A DNA stretch of 64,000 nucleotides from Actinopolyspora mzabensis (GTDB lineage Bacteria; Actinomycetota; Actinomycetes; Mycobacteriales; Pseudonocardiaceae): contig NZ_FNFM01000006.1 of assembly GCF_900101095.1 (NCBI RefSeq), positions 252,101 to 316,100 on the forward strand, given 5' to 3'. Below the pieces are notes generated by a model that had not been told where the DNA came from, did no database searches, and saw only the letters and a program-made list of their open reading frames with translations. This document shows positions 45,548-54,612 of this stretch, in pieces. Position 1 is the first letter of the stretch. Every line of letters begins with the position of its first letter. The position numbers and the translations under genes are program-made.

Positions 45548-48004
45548 GTGCGGCTACGTAACGGCGTGCTCAAGCTGTTCGGTCTTTGTGTGCTGGCCGG
45601 CGTCCTGATCGCCGGCATGATGTTCCCCGCTGCGGGAGCGCTCGGAGTGATATCGAATCGTGCCGGCGACGCGGTGAACCGGATCTCCACCGAACTGCTC
45701 ACCGAACAACCACCCCTGGTCTCGACGGTGACGGATCGAAATGGCGATCCGATCGCGTACCTGTACGAGCAGTACCGGACACCGGCCACCTCCGACCAGA
45801 TCGCCGACACGATGAAGGCGGCGATGGTGGCCATCGAGGACCAGCGGTATTACGAACACGAAGGTGTGGACTGGCCGGGCACGGTGCGTGCTTTCGTCAG
45901 CAACCAGGTGGCAGGCAGGATCACCCAGGGCGCTTCCACGATCACCCAGCAGTATGTCAAGAACTACCTGGTGCATGTCACCGCCGCGGGAGATCCCGTC
46001 AAACAGGCCGAGGCAACCGAGCAGACCGTGGCGCGCAAACTGCGTGAGATCCGGGTAGCCCTCCAGCTGGAGAAGCGGTTGAGCAAGGAAGAGATACTCA
46101 CCCGCTATCTCAACGTCGTGCCCTACGGCAACCGCGTCTACGGCATCGCCGCCGCCTCCCACGCCTACTTCGGAACCACCCCTGGCGAACTCACGATCGC
46201 GCAGGCCGCGTTGTTGGCCGGTGTGGTCAACCGCCCGGGCTCGTTGAACCCGGTCACCCAGCCCAAGGAGGCGATGTTCCGGCGCGGGCTGGTTATCGAC
46301 GCGATGGCCCGGCAGGGCAGGATCACCCAGCAGGCCGCTCGGGAGGCCAAGGAGTCCCCGCTGGGGATCGAACAACCACTCGCCAAACTGCCCAACGGCT
46401 GCGTCGGTGCCGGCGCGCAGAACGGCTTCTTCTGCAAGTACGTGGAAAACTACCTGCAACGCGCGGGGTTCTCCATGGACCAGCTGCGCCGTGGCGGCTA
46501 CACGATCCGGACCACGTTGGACCAGGGAATCACGGCCGCGGCAAAGGAATCGGCCGAGCAGGGCGTGCCCAAGGACAGCGACCAGATCGCCAACGTCATG
46601 TCCGTGGTGGAGCCCGGCGAGGACAAACATCAGGTCCGCGCGCTGGTGGCCAACCGCGACTTCGGTTTCGACAAGGAGCAGGGTGAGAGCGCGTACGCGC
46701 TGCCCAGCTCCATGGCACCACCCGGCGCGGGTTCGGTGTACAAGACCTTCACCGCCGCGGCCGCGCTGGAAGCGGGGATGGGGATCCAGGACGTCGTCCC
46801 GGCACCGGGCTCCTACACCTCGGTCAAGTTCAGCAACGGGAGCAACCCCTACACCGTCGGTAACGCCGAGGGAGTCGGCGCCGGTTCCCGCTCGATCCAG
46901 AGTGCGCTGGCGACCTCGCCGAACACGGCGTTCGTCATCCTGGAGGAGCGTGCCGGACTGGACAACACCGTGGAGATGGCCTCCCGGCTGGGGATGCGCC
47001 GGACGCTCAACCACCACGATCTGGCGGGCGTGCCGATGGTCGCCGACCGCGCTCGGGAACGTACCCAGGCCGAAGAGATCAAACAGCGCAAGATCGGCGC
47101 GTTCACCCTGGGATTCAGCCCCACCAGCCCCCTGGAACTGGCCAACGCCTCCGCGACGATCACCAGCGGTGGTGTCTGGTGTCCACCGACGCCCGTCAAG
47201 AGCATCCGCGACCGCCACGGCAACCGGGTCTCGATCACCGAGAAACCCTGTGAACAGGCCGTGGACCGGGAGCTGGCGGACGCGATGGCCGTCGGAATGT
47301 CCGACGACACCATTTCCGGTACCGCCGCGCGTGCGGCCAGCGCCGCGGGGTGGAGCCGTCCCACCGCGGCCAAGACCGGTACCACCGAAACCTTCGGCTC
47401 CGCCGCCTTCATCGGTGCCACCCCGCAGCTGGCGGGTGCCGTACTCACCTACATCGACCGCCCCGAGTCCCCCGGCATGGGGATTTGTCTGGGGAGCCCT
47501 CCCACGGTCTGCGGCAGCGGCAACATCTACGGTGGCACCGTTCCCGCCAAGACCTGGATGCGTGCCATGAAGACCGCGCACGAGGGACTGCCCGTGGCGG
47601 AGTTGCCGTCGACCACCGACCGCTACCGCCACGGCGGTTCCGGGAAGCAGGTTCCCGAAGTCGTGGACATGTCCGCCGACGAGGCCGCGAAGAAACTGCG
47701 CGAGGCGGGTTACGAGGTGGAACGGCGCACCGTCAGCAGCAGCGAGTCCGAGGGGACGGTGATCAGCCAGTCGCCGCGCGGTATCGCCCAGAGCGGCACC
47801 TCGGTGCTGCTCTCGGTCAGCAGCGGCTACATTCCGCCACCCCGCACCGTCGCCGCGCAACCGCCTTCCCAGGGGGAGAACTCCGGTGGAAGCGGGGGAA
47901 CCGGCGGAGGTGAGCGCGGCGGCAACGGTTCCGGCGGTGGTTCCGGCGGCGGCGGTGGTGGTGAGCAGCCCTCGCCGCAGCAGCAGGAGGACTCCGGTGG
48001 CTGA
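45548..48004 (+). CDS. ponA2: Bifunctional class A penicillin-binding protein PonA2
   Basis: An 818-residue membrane enzyme that polymerises and cross-links peptidoglycan. One N-terminal span (8-35) precedes the GT51 transglycosylase domain, with Glu97 in AIEDQRYYEHEGVDW, GASTITQQYVKN (128-139) and RKLREIRVALQLEKRLSKEE. The transpeptidase has SVYK (Ser396-Lys399), SPN and KTGTTE. A cysteine-bearing insertion (NGCVGAG ... FFCKYV) is typical of mycobacterial PonA2. A PASTA domain (about 705-770) and a Gly/Ser-rich tail end it. GTG 45548 begins just before the span; the frame is open far upstream but unlike the family. Matches Rv3682 in order. Confidence 0.93.
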   Translation: MRLRNGVLKLFGLCVLAGVLIAGMMFPAAGALGVISNRAGDAVNRISTELLTEQPPLVSTVTDRNGDPIAYLYEQYRTPATSDQIADTMKAAMVAIEDQRYYEHEGVDWPGTVRAFVSNQVAGRITQGASTITQQYVKNYLVHVTAAGDPVKQAEATEQTVARKLREIRVALQLEKRLSKEEILTRYLNVVPYGNRVYGIAAASHAYFGTTPGELTIAQAALLAGVVNRPGSLNPVTQPKEAMFRRGLVIDAMARQGRITQQAAREAKESPLGIEQPLAKLPNGCVGAGAQNGFFCKYVENYLQRAGFSMDQLRRGGYTIRTTLDQGITAAAKESAEQGVPKDSDQIANVMSVVEPGEDKHQVRALVANRDFGFDKEQGESAYALPSSMAPPGAGSVYKTFTAAAALEAGMGIQDVVPAPGSYTSVKFSNGSNPYTVGNAEGVGAGSRSIQSALATSPNTAFVILEERAGLDNTVEMASRLGMRRTLNHHDLAGVPMVADRARERTQAEEIKQRKIGAFTLGFSPTSPLELANASATITSGGVWCPPTPVKSIRDRHGNRVSITEKPCEQAVDRELADAMAVGMSDDTISGTAARAASAAGWSRPTAAKTGTTETFGSAAFIGATPQLAGAVLTYIDRPESPGMGICLGSPPTVCGSGNIYGGTVPAKTWMRAMKTAHEGLPVAELPSTTDRYRHGGSGKQVPEVVDMSADEAAKKLREAGYEVERRTVSSSESEGTVISQSPRGIAQSGTSVLLSVSSGYIPPPRTVAAQPPSQGENSGGSGGTGGGERGGNGSGGGSGGGGGGEQPSPQQQEDSGG

Positions 48005-48080
48005 GCGGAGTTCTCCGCTCCGGCCCCGGTTCTGCGCTCGGGCCCGGTGCTGCGGTAGAGCCCTGGTTCTCCGGTAGGGC

Positions 48081-48123
48081 TCCGGAGGACACTCGGGTGG
48101 TTCCGCCACCCGAGTGCTCCGGA
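48081..48123. terminator. Bidirectional terminator between ponA2 and yqeY
   Basis: CACTCGGGTGG (48090-48100) pairs with CCACCCGAGTG (48106-48116). After a two-base bulge TCCGGAG pairs with CTCCGGA outside it. It lies between convergent genes. Confidence 0.75.
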
Positions 48124-48154
48124 GAGGGCGGGCGGAAAACTTCGGTGGCGGGGG

Positions 48155-48625
48155 TCAGCCGTTGAGCTCCGCTTTCACCGCGGCCGCGACCCTGCCCCCT
48201 TCGGCCTGGCCCGCGGCCTTGGCGTTCGCGATCTTCATGACCTGACCCATCTGCTTCGGACCCGGCGTCTCGCCGATCTCGGCCGCGACCTCGCTCACCG
48301 CCTCCTTCGCCAACCGGGTGAGTTCCTCGTCGTCGAGCTGCGCGGGCAGGTACTCCCGGAGGATGTCGCCCTCGGCGCGCTCAGCCGCCGCCTGTTCGGC
48401 ACGCCCCGCCGACTCGAAGGCCGCGGCGGATTCGTCCCGCTTCTTGACCTCCTTGGAAAGAACCCCCCGAACCTCCTCGTCGGAGAGCTCGCGTGCCTGT
48501 TGCCCGGAAACCTCCTCGGTTCCGATCGCGGACAGCGCCATCCGGAGCACCCCGGTGCGGGTGGTTTCCCGTTCCTTCATCGCCGCGGTCATGTCGGCCC
48601 GCAGGCGTTCCTTCAACTCGGACAT
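48155..48625 (-). CDS. GatB/YqeY-domain protein
   Basis: A 156-residue helical protein. MSELKERLRADMTAAMKER and the C-terminal GPKQMGQVMKIANAKAAGQAEGGRV are landmarks of the YqeY family, related to the tail domain of the amidotransferase subunit GatB. It may act in tRNA-dependent amidation or tRNA recognition; the role is unproven. ATG 48625 gives the family start. A composite repeat copy lies directly upstream. Confidence 0.88.
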   Translation of the reverse strand: MSELKERLRADMTAAMKERETTRTGVLRMALSAIGTEEVSGQQARELSDEEVRGVLSKEVKKRDESAAAFESAGRAEQAAAERAEGDILREYLPAQLDDEELTRLAKEAVSEVAAEIGETPGPKQMGQVMKIANAKAAGQAEGGRVAAAVKAELNG

Positions 48626-48669
48626 GGCCCAATTATCCCGGAGAGATGGAGTGCGGGGCCGCTCGGTTT

Positions 48670-48855
48670 TCGTAGTTGGTGCAGTGGCGGAACCTCTCAC
48701 ACGGCTCTCGCCCCGGGGAGGTTCGACATCGGGTAGTTACTACACAACGTCGGGCCTTCCTCGCGAGAGCCGCACGCGAGAACCCGCGGTCGGTACCGCT
48801 GCGAGGGTGGTGGGAGCCCGGCCTTCGTCGGCGACAGCGGCGCGGCGATTTCGCG
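48670..48855 (+). repeat. Composite intergenic repeat, copy 6, with truncated short hairpin
   Basis: Lies in the divergent gap between yqeY and the metallophosphoesterase, so it is the one copy not behind a stop codon. The outer stem and apex are intact; the first arm of the inner stem is GGTTCGAC against GTCGGGCC, which costs one pair and adds one G-T pair. The trailing hairpin keeps only its first half (CGATTTCGCG, 48846-48855), after which the sequence changes. Confidence 0.8.
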
Positions 48856-48958
48856 CCTGGCTTCAAGGGGACGGTGCAACGCGGAGTCCCCGCGGAGGAT
48901 CCGAGAACACGTGACCGCCACGCGGCTCGGGTCTGTGCGTTCTCGTAGGCTGGGTGCC

Positions 48959-49921
48959 GTGAACACCTTCGGTCGTACTCTGCTCGCCACCGGTGCTCTC
49001 GGGGCCTCGGCGCTCGGTTACGCGGCGGGAATCGAGCGCACGCACTGGACACTGCGCAAGGCCACACTGCCGGTACTCGGGGAATCGAGTCCGCGGCTTC
49101 GGGTGCTGCACATCTCGGACCTGCACATGACCCCGAACCAGACCTCCAAACAGCGCTGGGTCGCCGCGCTCGACGAGCTCGAACCCGACCTGGTCGTAAA
49201 CACCGGCGACAATCTGGCGCATCCGCAGGCCGTCCCGGCGGTGTTGCGGGCGCTGGGGCCGTTGTTGGACCGCCCGGGGATGTTCGTGTTCGGCAGCAAT
49301 GACTACTACGCCCCGAAACCCAAGAACCCGGCACGGTACCTGTTGCCCTCCGGCAAGAAGAAGCGCATCAGGGGAAGGCCGTTGCCGTGGCGGGATCTGC
49401 GTGCCGCCATGACGGAACGCGGCTGGCTGGATCTGACCCATCGGCGGCGGCAGCTGACGGTGGGCGGGGTCACCATGCACACCGCCGGGCTGGATGATCC
49501 GCATCTCAAGCGGGACCGCTATACGGAGATCGAGGGTAAGCCGCCCGCCGAGGTGGGGCTGAGTCTGGGTGTCACCCACTCGCCGGAACCCAGGGTGCTG
49601 GACGCCTTCGACGGCGATGGTTACGACCTGGTGCTCGCGGGGCACACCCACGGGGGACAGCTCTGCGTCCCGGGCTTCGGCGCGATCGTGACCAACTGCG
49701 AGCTGGACCGGGGGCGCGCCAAGGGAGCCTCCGAGTGGGGTGAGCACATGCGGCTGCACGTTTCGGCCGGACTCGGGACCTCGCCCTACGCGCCCGTGCG
49801 GTTCGCCTGTCCACCCGAGGCGACGCTGTTGACGCTGGTACCGCGTTCGCAGCGGCCGGAGGAGGGCCTCGCTCACTCCGTTACGGGGACCCCTGTCGAA
49901 TCCGGCACGGGCGTGGGATAG
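48959..49921 (+). CDS. Calcineurin-like metallophosphoesterase (Rv3683-like)
   Basis: A 320-residue two-metal phosphoesterase of the YaeI/PhoD-like membrane group. Metal motifs are ISDLHMT, NTGDNL, GSNDYY (in place of GNHD/E) and LAGHTHGGQ. An N-terminal hydrophobic stretch (TLLATGALGASALGYAAG) may anchor it to the membrane. Substrate unknown; relatives cleave UDP-diacylglucosamine-like or phosphodiester lipids. GTG 48959 is seven bases after a TAGGCT -10 box, suggesting a leaderless transcript. Follows ponA2 as in M. tuberculosis, with yqeY between. Confidence 0.85.
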   Translation: MNTFGRTLLATGALGASALGYAAGIERTHWTLRKATLPVLGESSPRLRVLHISDLHMTPNQTSKQRWVAALDELEPDLVVNTGDNLAHPQAVPAVLRALGPLLDRPGMFVFGSNDYYAPKPKNPARYLLPSGKKKRIRGRPLPWRDLRAAMTERGWLDLTHRRRQLTVGGVTMHTAGLDDPHLKRDRYTEIEGKPPAEVGLSLGVTHSPEPRVLDAFDGDGYDLVLAGHTHGGQLCVPGFGAIVTNCELDRGRAKGASEWGEHMRLHVSAGLGTSPYAPVRFACPPEATLLTLVPRSQRPEEGLAHSVTGTPVESGTGVG

Positions 49922-50006
49922 ACTTTGTCGTGCCGTCACACGGAGATCCACCGCGTGGTCGGCACAACCAATGGGAACCGCCGATTCGATGGTTTCGGTG
50001 GGGTAC

Positions 50007-50080
50007 CGGGGTGTAGCGCAGTTTGGGAGCGCGCCTCGTTCGGGTCGAGGAGGTCGTGGGTTCAAATCCCGCCACCCCGA
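50007..50080 (+). tRNA. tRNA-Pro (anticodon CGG)
   Basis: A 74-nt cloverleaf. The acceptor stem is CGGGGTG (50007-50013) with CACCCCG (50073-50079), and the discriminator is A. The anticodon stem CCTCG/CGAGG (50034-50050) holds the loop TTCGGGT with anticodon CGG at 50041-50043. The T arm is GTGGG-TTCAAAT-CCCGC. CCA is not encoded. A perfect terminator follows. Confidence 0.95.
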
Positions 50081-50086
50081 CAACAA

Positions 50087-50131
50087 GATCCGGCTGTCGA
50101 CTCTCCTTCCGGAGTCGGCAGCCGGATTTTC
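50087..50131 (+). terminator. Intrinsic terminator of tRNA-Pro
   Basis: A 16-bp stem (ATCCGGCTGTCGACTC from 50088, paired with 50112-50127, one G-T pair) is followed by TTTT. Confidence 0.9.
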
Positions 50132-50252
50132 GTGTGTCCAGCCGAGTCGGGTGCCTACCCGAGCTCTGGGCTCCTCCACTACCGGGGCGCCCACGGTGAG
50201 GCGCCCCGGGGATGACGCCGGGGGAGTGGCTCAGCCACCCGAGCGGAAACCC

Positions 50253-51290
50253 TCAGTTGTCGCTCCGGGGGGCCTCGAGCTGCTGATACGGCACCGCCGC
50301 GCTCAGCCGCGCCGTAACGGCGTCGACCACGTCCTCGTGCCGCGGATCGTCGGCTCCCAGTGAGGCCGTAACCGCCTCGGAGATCATCGTCCGCAGCGCT
50401 TGTTCGGCCGTCCCCTCCCGCGCTTCGTGCCCGTTACCGTCCTGCTCGTGCCCGTTACCGCCCTGCCGGGTCGCGACGGCGTCCTTGGCGTACCGCTGGT
50501 GCAGCCGGAAGGTGTGCTTGTCGATGGCCCTGATGAAATCGAGGGTGGTCAGGCTCACCTCGCTGTTCACTTGGGACTTCCAACCCGGGTACTGGCCGGG
50601 AACGCGGCTGCCGGTGAGCTGTTCCAGAATGCTGAAAATGGCGTTTCGTTCGTCGTCACGCATGTCTTCTCCCCGTGGATCGAGCAGTGCTTCCAGCTGT
50701 TGCCGGTTCCCCCGGTAGGCGTTGGCATCTACGGGGCGTTGGCCTGCGACGGTGGCGGAACTGGTGAACTGCAGCACGGCCACCCGGTTGTTGCCGTAGT
50801 CACTCCAGAAGTGTTCGGGTACGCGTTGGTAGATCTCGCTGGCGTAACCGCCGTTGTTGTCCGGGTAGCGGGATTTCCAGAGTGGTGGGAATCCGGACAG
50901 GTCCGGCCTTCCCAGGCGTTGCCAGTACCACTCGGGAAGGTAGAGCAACGGGGTTCCGAAGCCGCGGGCGTGCAGCTCACCCAGCAGCTCACCGGTCAGC
51001 CGGGTTCCACCGCCGCCCTCCTCCACGTCCAGGATCACCGGTACCTCGGGGGGCACCACCCGGGCGACGTGATCGGCCTGCGCCCTCGCCGAGTAGTCCT
51101 CCCGCTGGTAGTGGTAGGCGGCTACCAGCAGTCCGGCCGCACGTGCGGACGCCAGGTTGGCCTTGAACCTGGCGTCGACGAATCCGGTCCCCTCCGTGGC
51201 CTTGATGAACACGAACTCGAAATCCTCGGCCCGAGCCCGGTGCATGTCGAACGAGCCCTGATAGTGCGAAACGTCGATTCCGTAGATCAT
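50253..51290 (-). CDS. GH25 lysozyme, phage-endolysin-like
   Basis: A 345-residue muramidase. GIDVSHYQG (4-12) and PVILDVEEGG (near 84-93) hold the catalytic Asp/Glu set of GH25 enzymes, which cut the MurNAc-GlcNAc bond. The barrel ends near 205. A C-terminal part (DERNAIFSILEQLTGS, then GWKSQVN and TLDFIRAIDKHTFRLHQR) resembles tails of actinophage lysins. It is followed by a low-complexity GNGHEQDGNGHEAREG linker and a small helical end. No signal peptide is present, which is odd for a cell-wall enzyme unless released by a holin or lysis. ATG 51290 follows GGAGCAGGA. It is convergent with tRNA-Pro, a common phage-insertion neighbourhood, but no other phage gene is seen. Confidence 0.8.
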   Translation of the reverse strand: MIYGIDVSHYQGSFDMHRARAEDFEFVFIKATEGTGFVDARFKANLASARAAGLLVAAYHYQREDYSARAQADHVARVVPPEVPVILDVEEGGGGTRLTGELLGELHARGFGTPLLYLPEWYWQRLGRPDLSGFPPLWKSRYPDNNGGYASEIYQRVPEHFWSDYGNNRVAVLQFTSSATVAGQRPVDANAYRGNRQQLEALLDPRGEDMRDDERNAIFSILEQLTGSRVPGQYPGWKSQVNSEVSLTTLDFIRAIDKHTFRLHQRYAKDAVATRQGGNGHEQDGNGHEAREGTAEQALRTMISEAVTASLGADDPRHEDVVDAVTARLSAAVPYQQLEAPRSDN

Positions 51291-51564
51291 TCCTGCTCCA
51301 CATGAGCTCGCGGGAGATTTTGCGTGCTCGGGACCCGTCGTTCCCGGCGTTCCTCGTGGGACTCCGGGCACCCGGGTTCTTTCGGTGAGGTCTTGTTCTC
51401 GATGAGTTCCGGCAGAGCGAGACGTCTCGATCATCCTGACTCGTCGGCGAAGTGACAATCCTTCGACCGGCTTGTATCCCTCACTCTCTCGTGTGAAGCA
51501 CGCCGGCGAGGGACACCACATCCCCGTTGCCGGTGAGGTTGCCCGATCGGGCAGTATCGGTGTC

Positions 51565-53409
51565 GTGAGCACGTATCCCAGCGCCGAGATCCCAGCGACC
51601 CTGTTCGACGACGCGGACAAGGAGGACCGCTGGCGTGCGCGTTTCAGCGCCCCCCGCGTCTCGATGCCGGACTGGGCACGTGACGCTCCGGAACGGAGCC
51701 TGTACGTGTCGAACGTGAGCGGGACCTGGGAGCTCTACGCCTGGGACCGTGCCGACGACTCCCACCGGCAGGTCACCGACCGGCCGAACGGCACGTTCCA
51801 CGGCACGCTCGCCGCGGACGGCAAGCACATCTGGTGGTTCGACGACACCGACGGCGACGAGTTCGGCGTGTGGCGCAGCGAGCCGTTCGAGAAGCACGAC
51901 ACGGCAGCCGTCGAGGCGTTGCCCGGAACTCACGCCGGGTATCCGGCCGGGTTGGAGCTGGGATCGAGCGTGCTCGCGCTCGGGATGTCCACCGACGACG
52001 GGGTCACAGTCTGGATCTCCCGCGACGGTGCGGCCCCCACGGTGATCTACCAGCACGAGCAGGACGGCGGCCTGACGGGGATGTCCTGGGACGAGAGCCT
52101 GCTGGTGCTGTCCCACTCCGAGCACGGTGACAGCAGGCACCCCGCACTGCGCGTGCTGCGCAGTGCCGACGGGTCGAAGCTCGCCGAGAAGTGGGACGGC
52201 TCCGGTCTGGGGCTGGGCGCCCTGGACTTCGCGCCGGTCTCCGGTGACACCAGGCTGCTCGTCTCGCACGAGCGTTACGGCCGCGAGGAACTGCTCATCT
52301 GGGACGTGGCCACCGACACCGAGACCGAACTCGACCTCGGCCTGCCCGGTGAGGTCGCGGCCGACTGGTACCCGGACGGTTCGGCACTGCTGATCGCGCA
52401 CACGCATCAGGCACGCACGACGCTGTACCGCTACGAGATCGCGACCGGCACGCTCGTGCGGCTGCCCACCTCGAAGGGCACCGTGGGGGCGGCTTCCGTG
52501 CGGCCGGACGGTGCCGTGGAGTACACCTGGTCCTCGGCCGCCGTGCCCGGTCGGGTGCGAGTGCTCTCGCGGGAGGGCGAGGACAGCGTGCTGTTGACCC
52601 CCGGCGGGGTCCGGCCCCCCGAGTCGCAACCGGTCGAGGACGTGTTCGTGCCGGTTCCGCACGGTCCCAACGACACGGTGCACGCGTTGCTCGCGCGGCC
52701 GGAGGATGCGGGTGACGAGCCGCTTCCCACGGTGTTCAGTCTGCACGGTGGTCCGCACGCGGCCGATGAGGACCGGTTCTCGTCCTACCGAGCCGCCTGG
52801 CTGGAAGCCGGGTTCGCCGTGGTGGAGGTGAACTACCGGGGCTCCACCGGTTACGGCTCGGCGTGGCGCGACGCCATCGAGGGACGCCCCGGCCTCACCG
52901 AACTGGAGGACGTGGCGCTGGTGCAGGACTGGGCGATCGACAACGGGCTGACGACCCCGGAGCTCAGCGTGGTCGCCGGTGCCTCCTGGGGTGGTTATCT
53001 CACGCTGCTCGCGTTGGGGACCCAGCCGGACCGCTGGGCCTGCGGAGTGGCCGGTGTCCCCGTGGCGGACTACGTCTCGGCCTTCGCCGACGAGATGGAA
53101 CCGCTGCGTGCCTACGACCGGGCGCTGTTCGGTGGTTCGCCCGAGGAGCTCCCGGAGGTCTACCGGGAGTGCTCCCCCATCACCCACGTCGATCGGGTGC
53201 GGGCCCCGGTCCTGGTCCTCGCGGGCGACAACGATCCCCGGTGCCCCATCCAGCAGGTGTTGAACTACCTCGACCGGCTGGGGGAACGGGAGTTGCCGTT
53301 CGAGTTCTACCGCTACGACGCCGGGCACGGTTCACTGGTCATCGCCGAGACCCTCAAGCAGGTGGCCACCGAGATCCATTTCGCCAGGCGGACGGTGGGG
53401 AACCACTGA
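51565..53409 (+). CDS. Prolyl-oligopeptidase-family serine peptidase (S9)
   Basis: A 614-residue peptidase. A beta-propeller (about 20-360, with repeated WELYAWDR and HIWWFDDTDGDEFGVW type strands) precedes an alpha/beta-hydrolase domain. The catalytic triad is Ser474 (GASWGGY), Asp557 (GDNDPRCP) and His588 (YDAGHGS). It is probably an acylaminoacyl- or dipeptidyl-type peptidase acting on short peptides in the cytoplasm; no signal peptide is seen. GTG 51565 is chosen over the longer frame from 51472, which runs into the divergent promoter region. Confidence 0.9.
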   Translation: MSTYPSAEIPATLFDDADKEDRWRARFSAPRVSMPDWARDAPERSLYVSNVSGTWELYAWDRADDSHRQVTDRPNGTFHGTLAADGKHIWWFDDTDGDEFGVWRSEPFEKHDTAAVEALPGTHAGYPAGLELGSSVLALGMSTDDGVTVWISRDGAAPTVIYQHEQDGGLTGMSWDESLLVLSHSEHGDSRHPALRVLRSADGSKLAEKWDGSGLGLGALDFAPVSGDTRLLVSHERYGREELLIWDVATDTETELDLGLPGEVAADWYPDGSALLIAHTHQARTTLYRYEIATGTLVRLPTSKGTVGAASVRPDGAVEYTWSSAAVPGRVRVLSREGEDSVLLTPGGVRPPESQPVEDVFVPVPHGPNDTVHALLARPEDAGDEPLPTVFSLHGGPHAADEDRFSSYRAAWLEAGFAVVEVNYRGSTGYGSAWRDAIEGRPGLTELEDVALVQDWAIDNGLTTPELSVVAGASWGGYLTLLALGTQPDRWACGVAGVPVADYVSAFADEMEPLRAYDRALFGGSPEELPEVYRECSPITHVDRVRAPVLVLAGDNDPRCPIQQVLNYLDRLGERELPFEFYRYDAGHGSLVIAETLKQVATEIHFARRTVGNH

Positions 53410-53481
53410 GCAGCCGCCGAGACGCGGTACGAGCCGGTCACGGTGGTGCGCCCGAGGCTGAGCGGCTCCTATGCTGCGGTA

Positions 53482-54390
53482 ATGGTCGATCCCCGCTACA
53501 TCGGCGTGTTTCACGAGGTGGTGCGCACCGGTTCCTACACGGCGGCGGCACGTAGTCTCGGCTACAGCCAGCCCGCCGTGAGCCAGCAGATGCGTGCTCT
53601 GGAGCGAGCGCTGGGGACTCCGCTGTTCCTGCGCGCGAGCGGGGGGCTGGAACTCACCGAAGCGGGCCGCATCCTGGCCGGACACGCCGACTCGGTGGTC
53701 GAGGACCTCACCGCGGCCGCGAACAAGATCACCGCGGTTCGCGAGCTGCGCCGTGGCAGCGTCCGGCTGTGTGCCTTCCCCAGCGCCAGCGCCACGCTGG
53801 TGCCCAGCGCGGTCGCGCGGATCACGGCAAGCCACCCTGAGCTGCGCATCCAGCTCAGCGAGGCCGAACCCCCCGACTCACTGGAGGCGCTGCGTCGGGG
53901 GGAGTGCGATGTCGCGCTGGCTTTCAGCTACCCCGACATCGAGGAGCCCGCCGGGAACGACATCACGGGGACCGACGTGCTGGACGACCCGATGGTGGCG
54001 GTGCTGCCGGTGGCGCACCCGCTGGCCGAGCGCGAGTCGGTGGCGCTGCGGGAATTGGCCGGACAACGCTGGATCGCGGGTTGTCCGAGATGCCGGGACC
54101 ACTTCCTGCGTTCCTGCGAGAGCGCGGGGTTCGAGCCGGACGTCGCCTTCACGACGGACGACAACCTGGCGGTGCAGGGGCTGGTGGCCGCGGGGGTGGG
54201 GATCGCGTTGATGCCCTCGCTGGTGCTTTCCTTCCTGCGGCACCCCGATGTGGTCGGCATACCGGTGGAAGGACTGCGTCCCCGCAGGGTGACGGCCTAC
54301 GCGTTGTGGGAGCAGCACCGGATACCGGCCACCGCGTTGTTGCTGGAGACGTTCGGCGGACTCGGTGCGGAGATCGTCGCCGAGGGGTGA
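53482..54390 (+). CDS. LysR-family transcriptional regulator
   Basis: A 302-residue LTTR. The N-terminal winged helix includes GSYTAAARSLGYSQPAVSQQMRALERALGTPLF (16-48). An effector domain follows, with DVALAFSYPD and GVGIALMPSLVL landmarks. CPRCRDHFLRSC in the effector domain offers three cysteines that could sense redox or metal (speculative). ATG 53482 lies six bases after a TATGCT -10 box and has no ribosome site, so it is probably leaderless. The cysteine-dioxygenase-like gene follows 222 bp downstream on the same strand and may be a target. Confidence 0.9.
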   Translation: MVDPRYIGVFHEVVRTGSYTAAARSLGYSQPAVSQQMRALERALGTPLFLRASGGLELTEAGRILAGHADSVVEDLTAAANKITAVRELRRGSVRLCAFPSASATLVPSAVARITASHPELRIQLSEAEPPDSLEALRRGECDVALAFSYPDIEEPAGNDITGTDVLDDPMVAVLPVAHPLAERESVALRELAGQRWIAGCPRCRDHFLRSCESAGFEPDVAFTTDDNLAVQGLVAAGVGIALMPSLVLSFLRHPDVVGIPVEGLRPRRVTAYALWEQHRIPATALLLETFGGLGAEIVAEG

Positions 54391-54612
54391 GCGGTGCGAC
54401 CGCGTTCACGCCGGTCCTCGGCGGTTCCCGTGGCGCCCGCCCTGTCCCCGGTCCCCGCCGCTCCTCGTGGGGTTCCCTCGGTTCTCGGTAGTGGTGTGGA
54501 TCATGCTTCCTTCCCGGCGCGGTGCCCGTTCCGTGCGGCTATAAGCCCGGTTAGCACCCGCCAAAGAATTCGGTGGTCGACCGGGGACCGGTCGGCTGTG
54601 CATGGTTTCGAC

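Noticed and set aside
54503-54544. Short frame MLPSRRGARSVRL upstream of the cysteine-dioxygenase-like gene as a cysteine-sensing leader peptide
   Set aside because: It has no cysteine codons, no ribosome site and no terminator after it.
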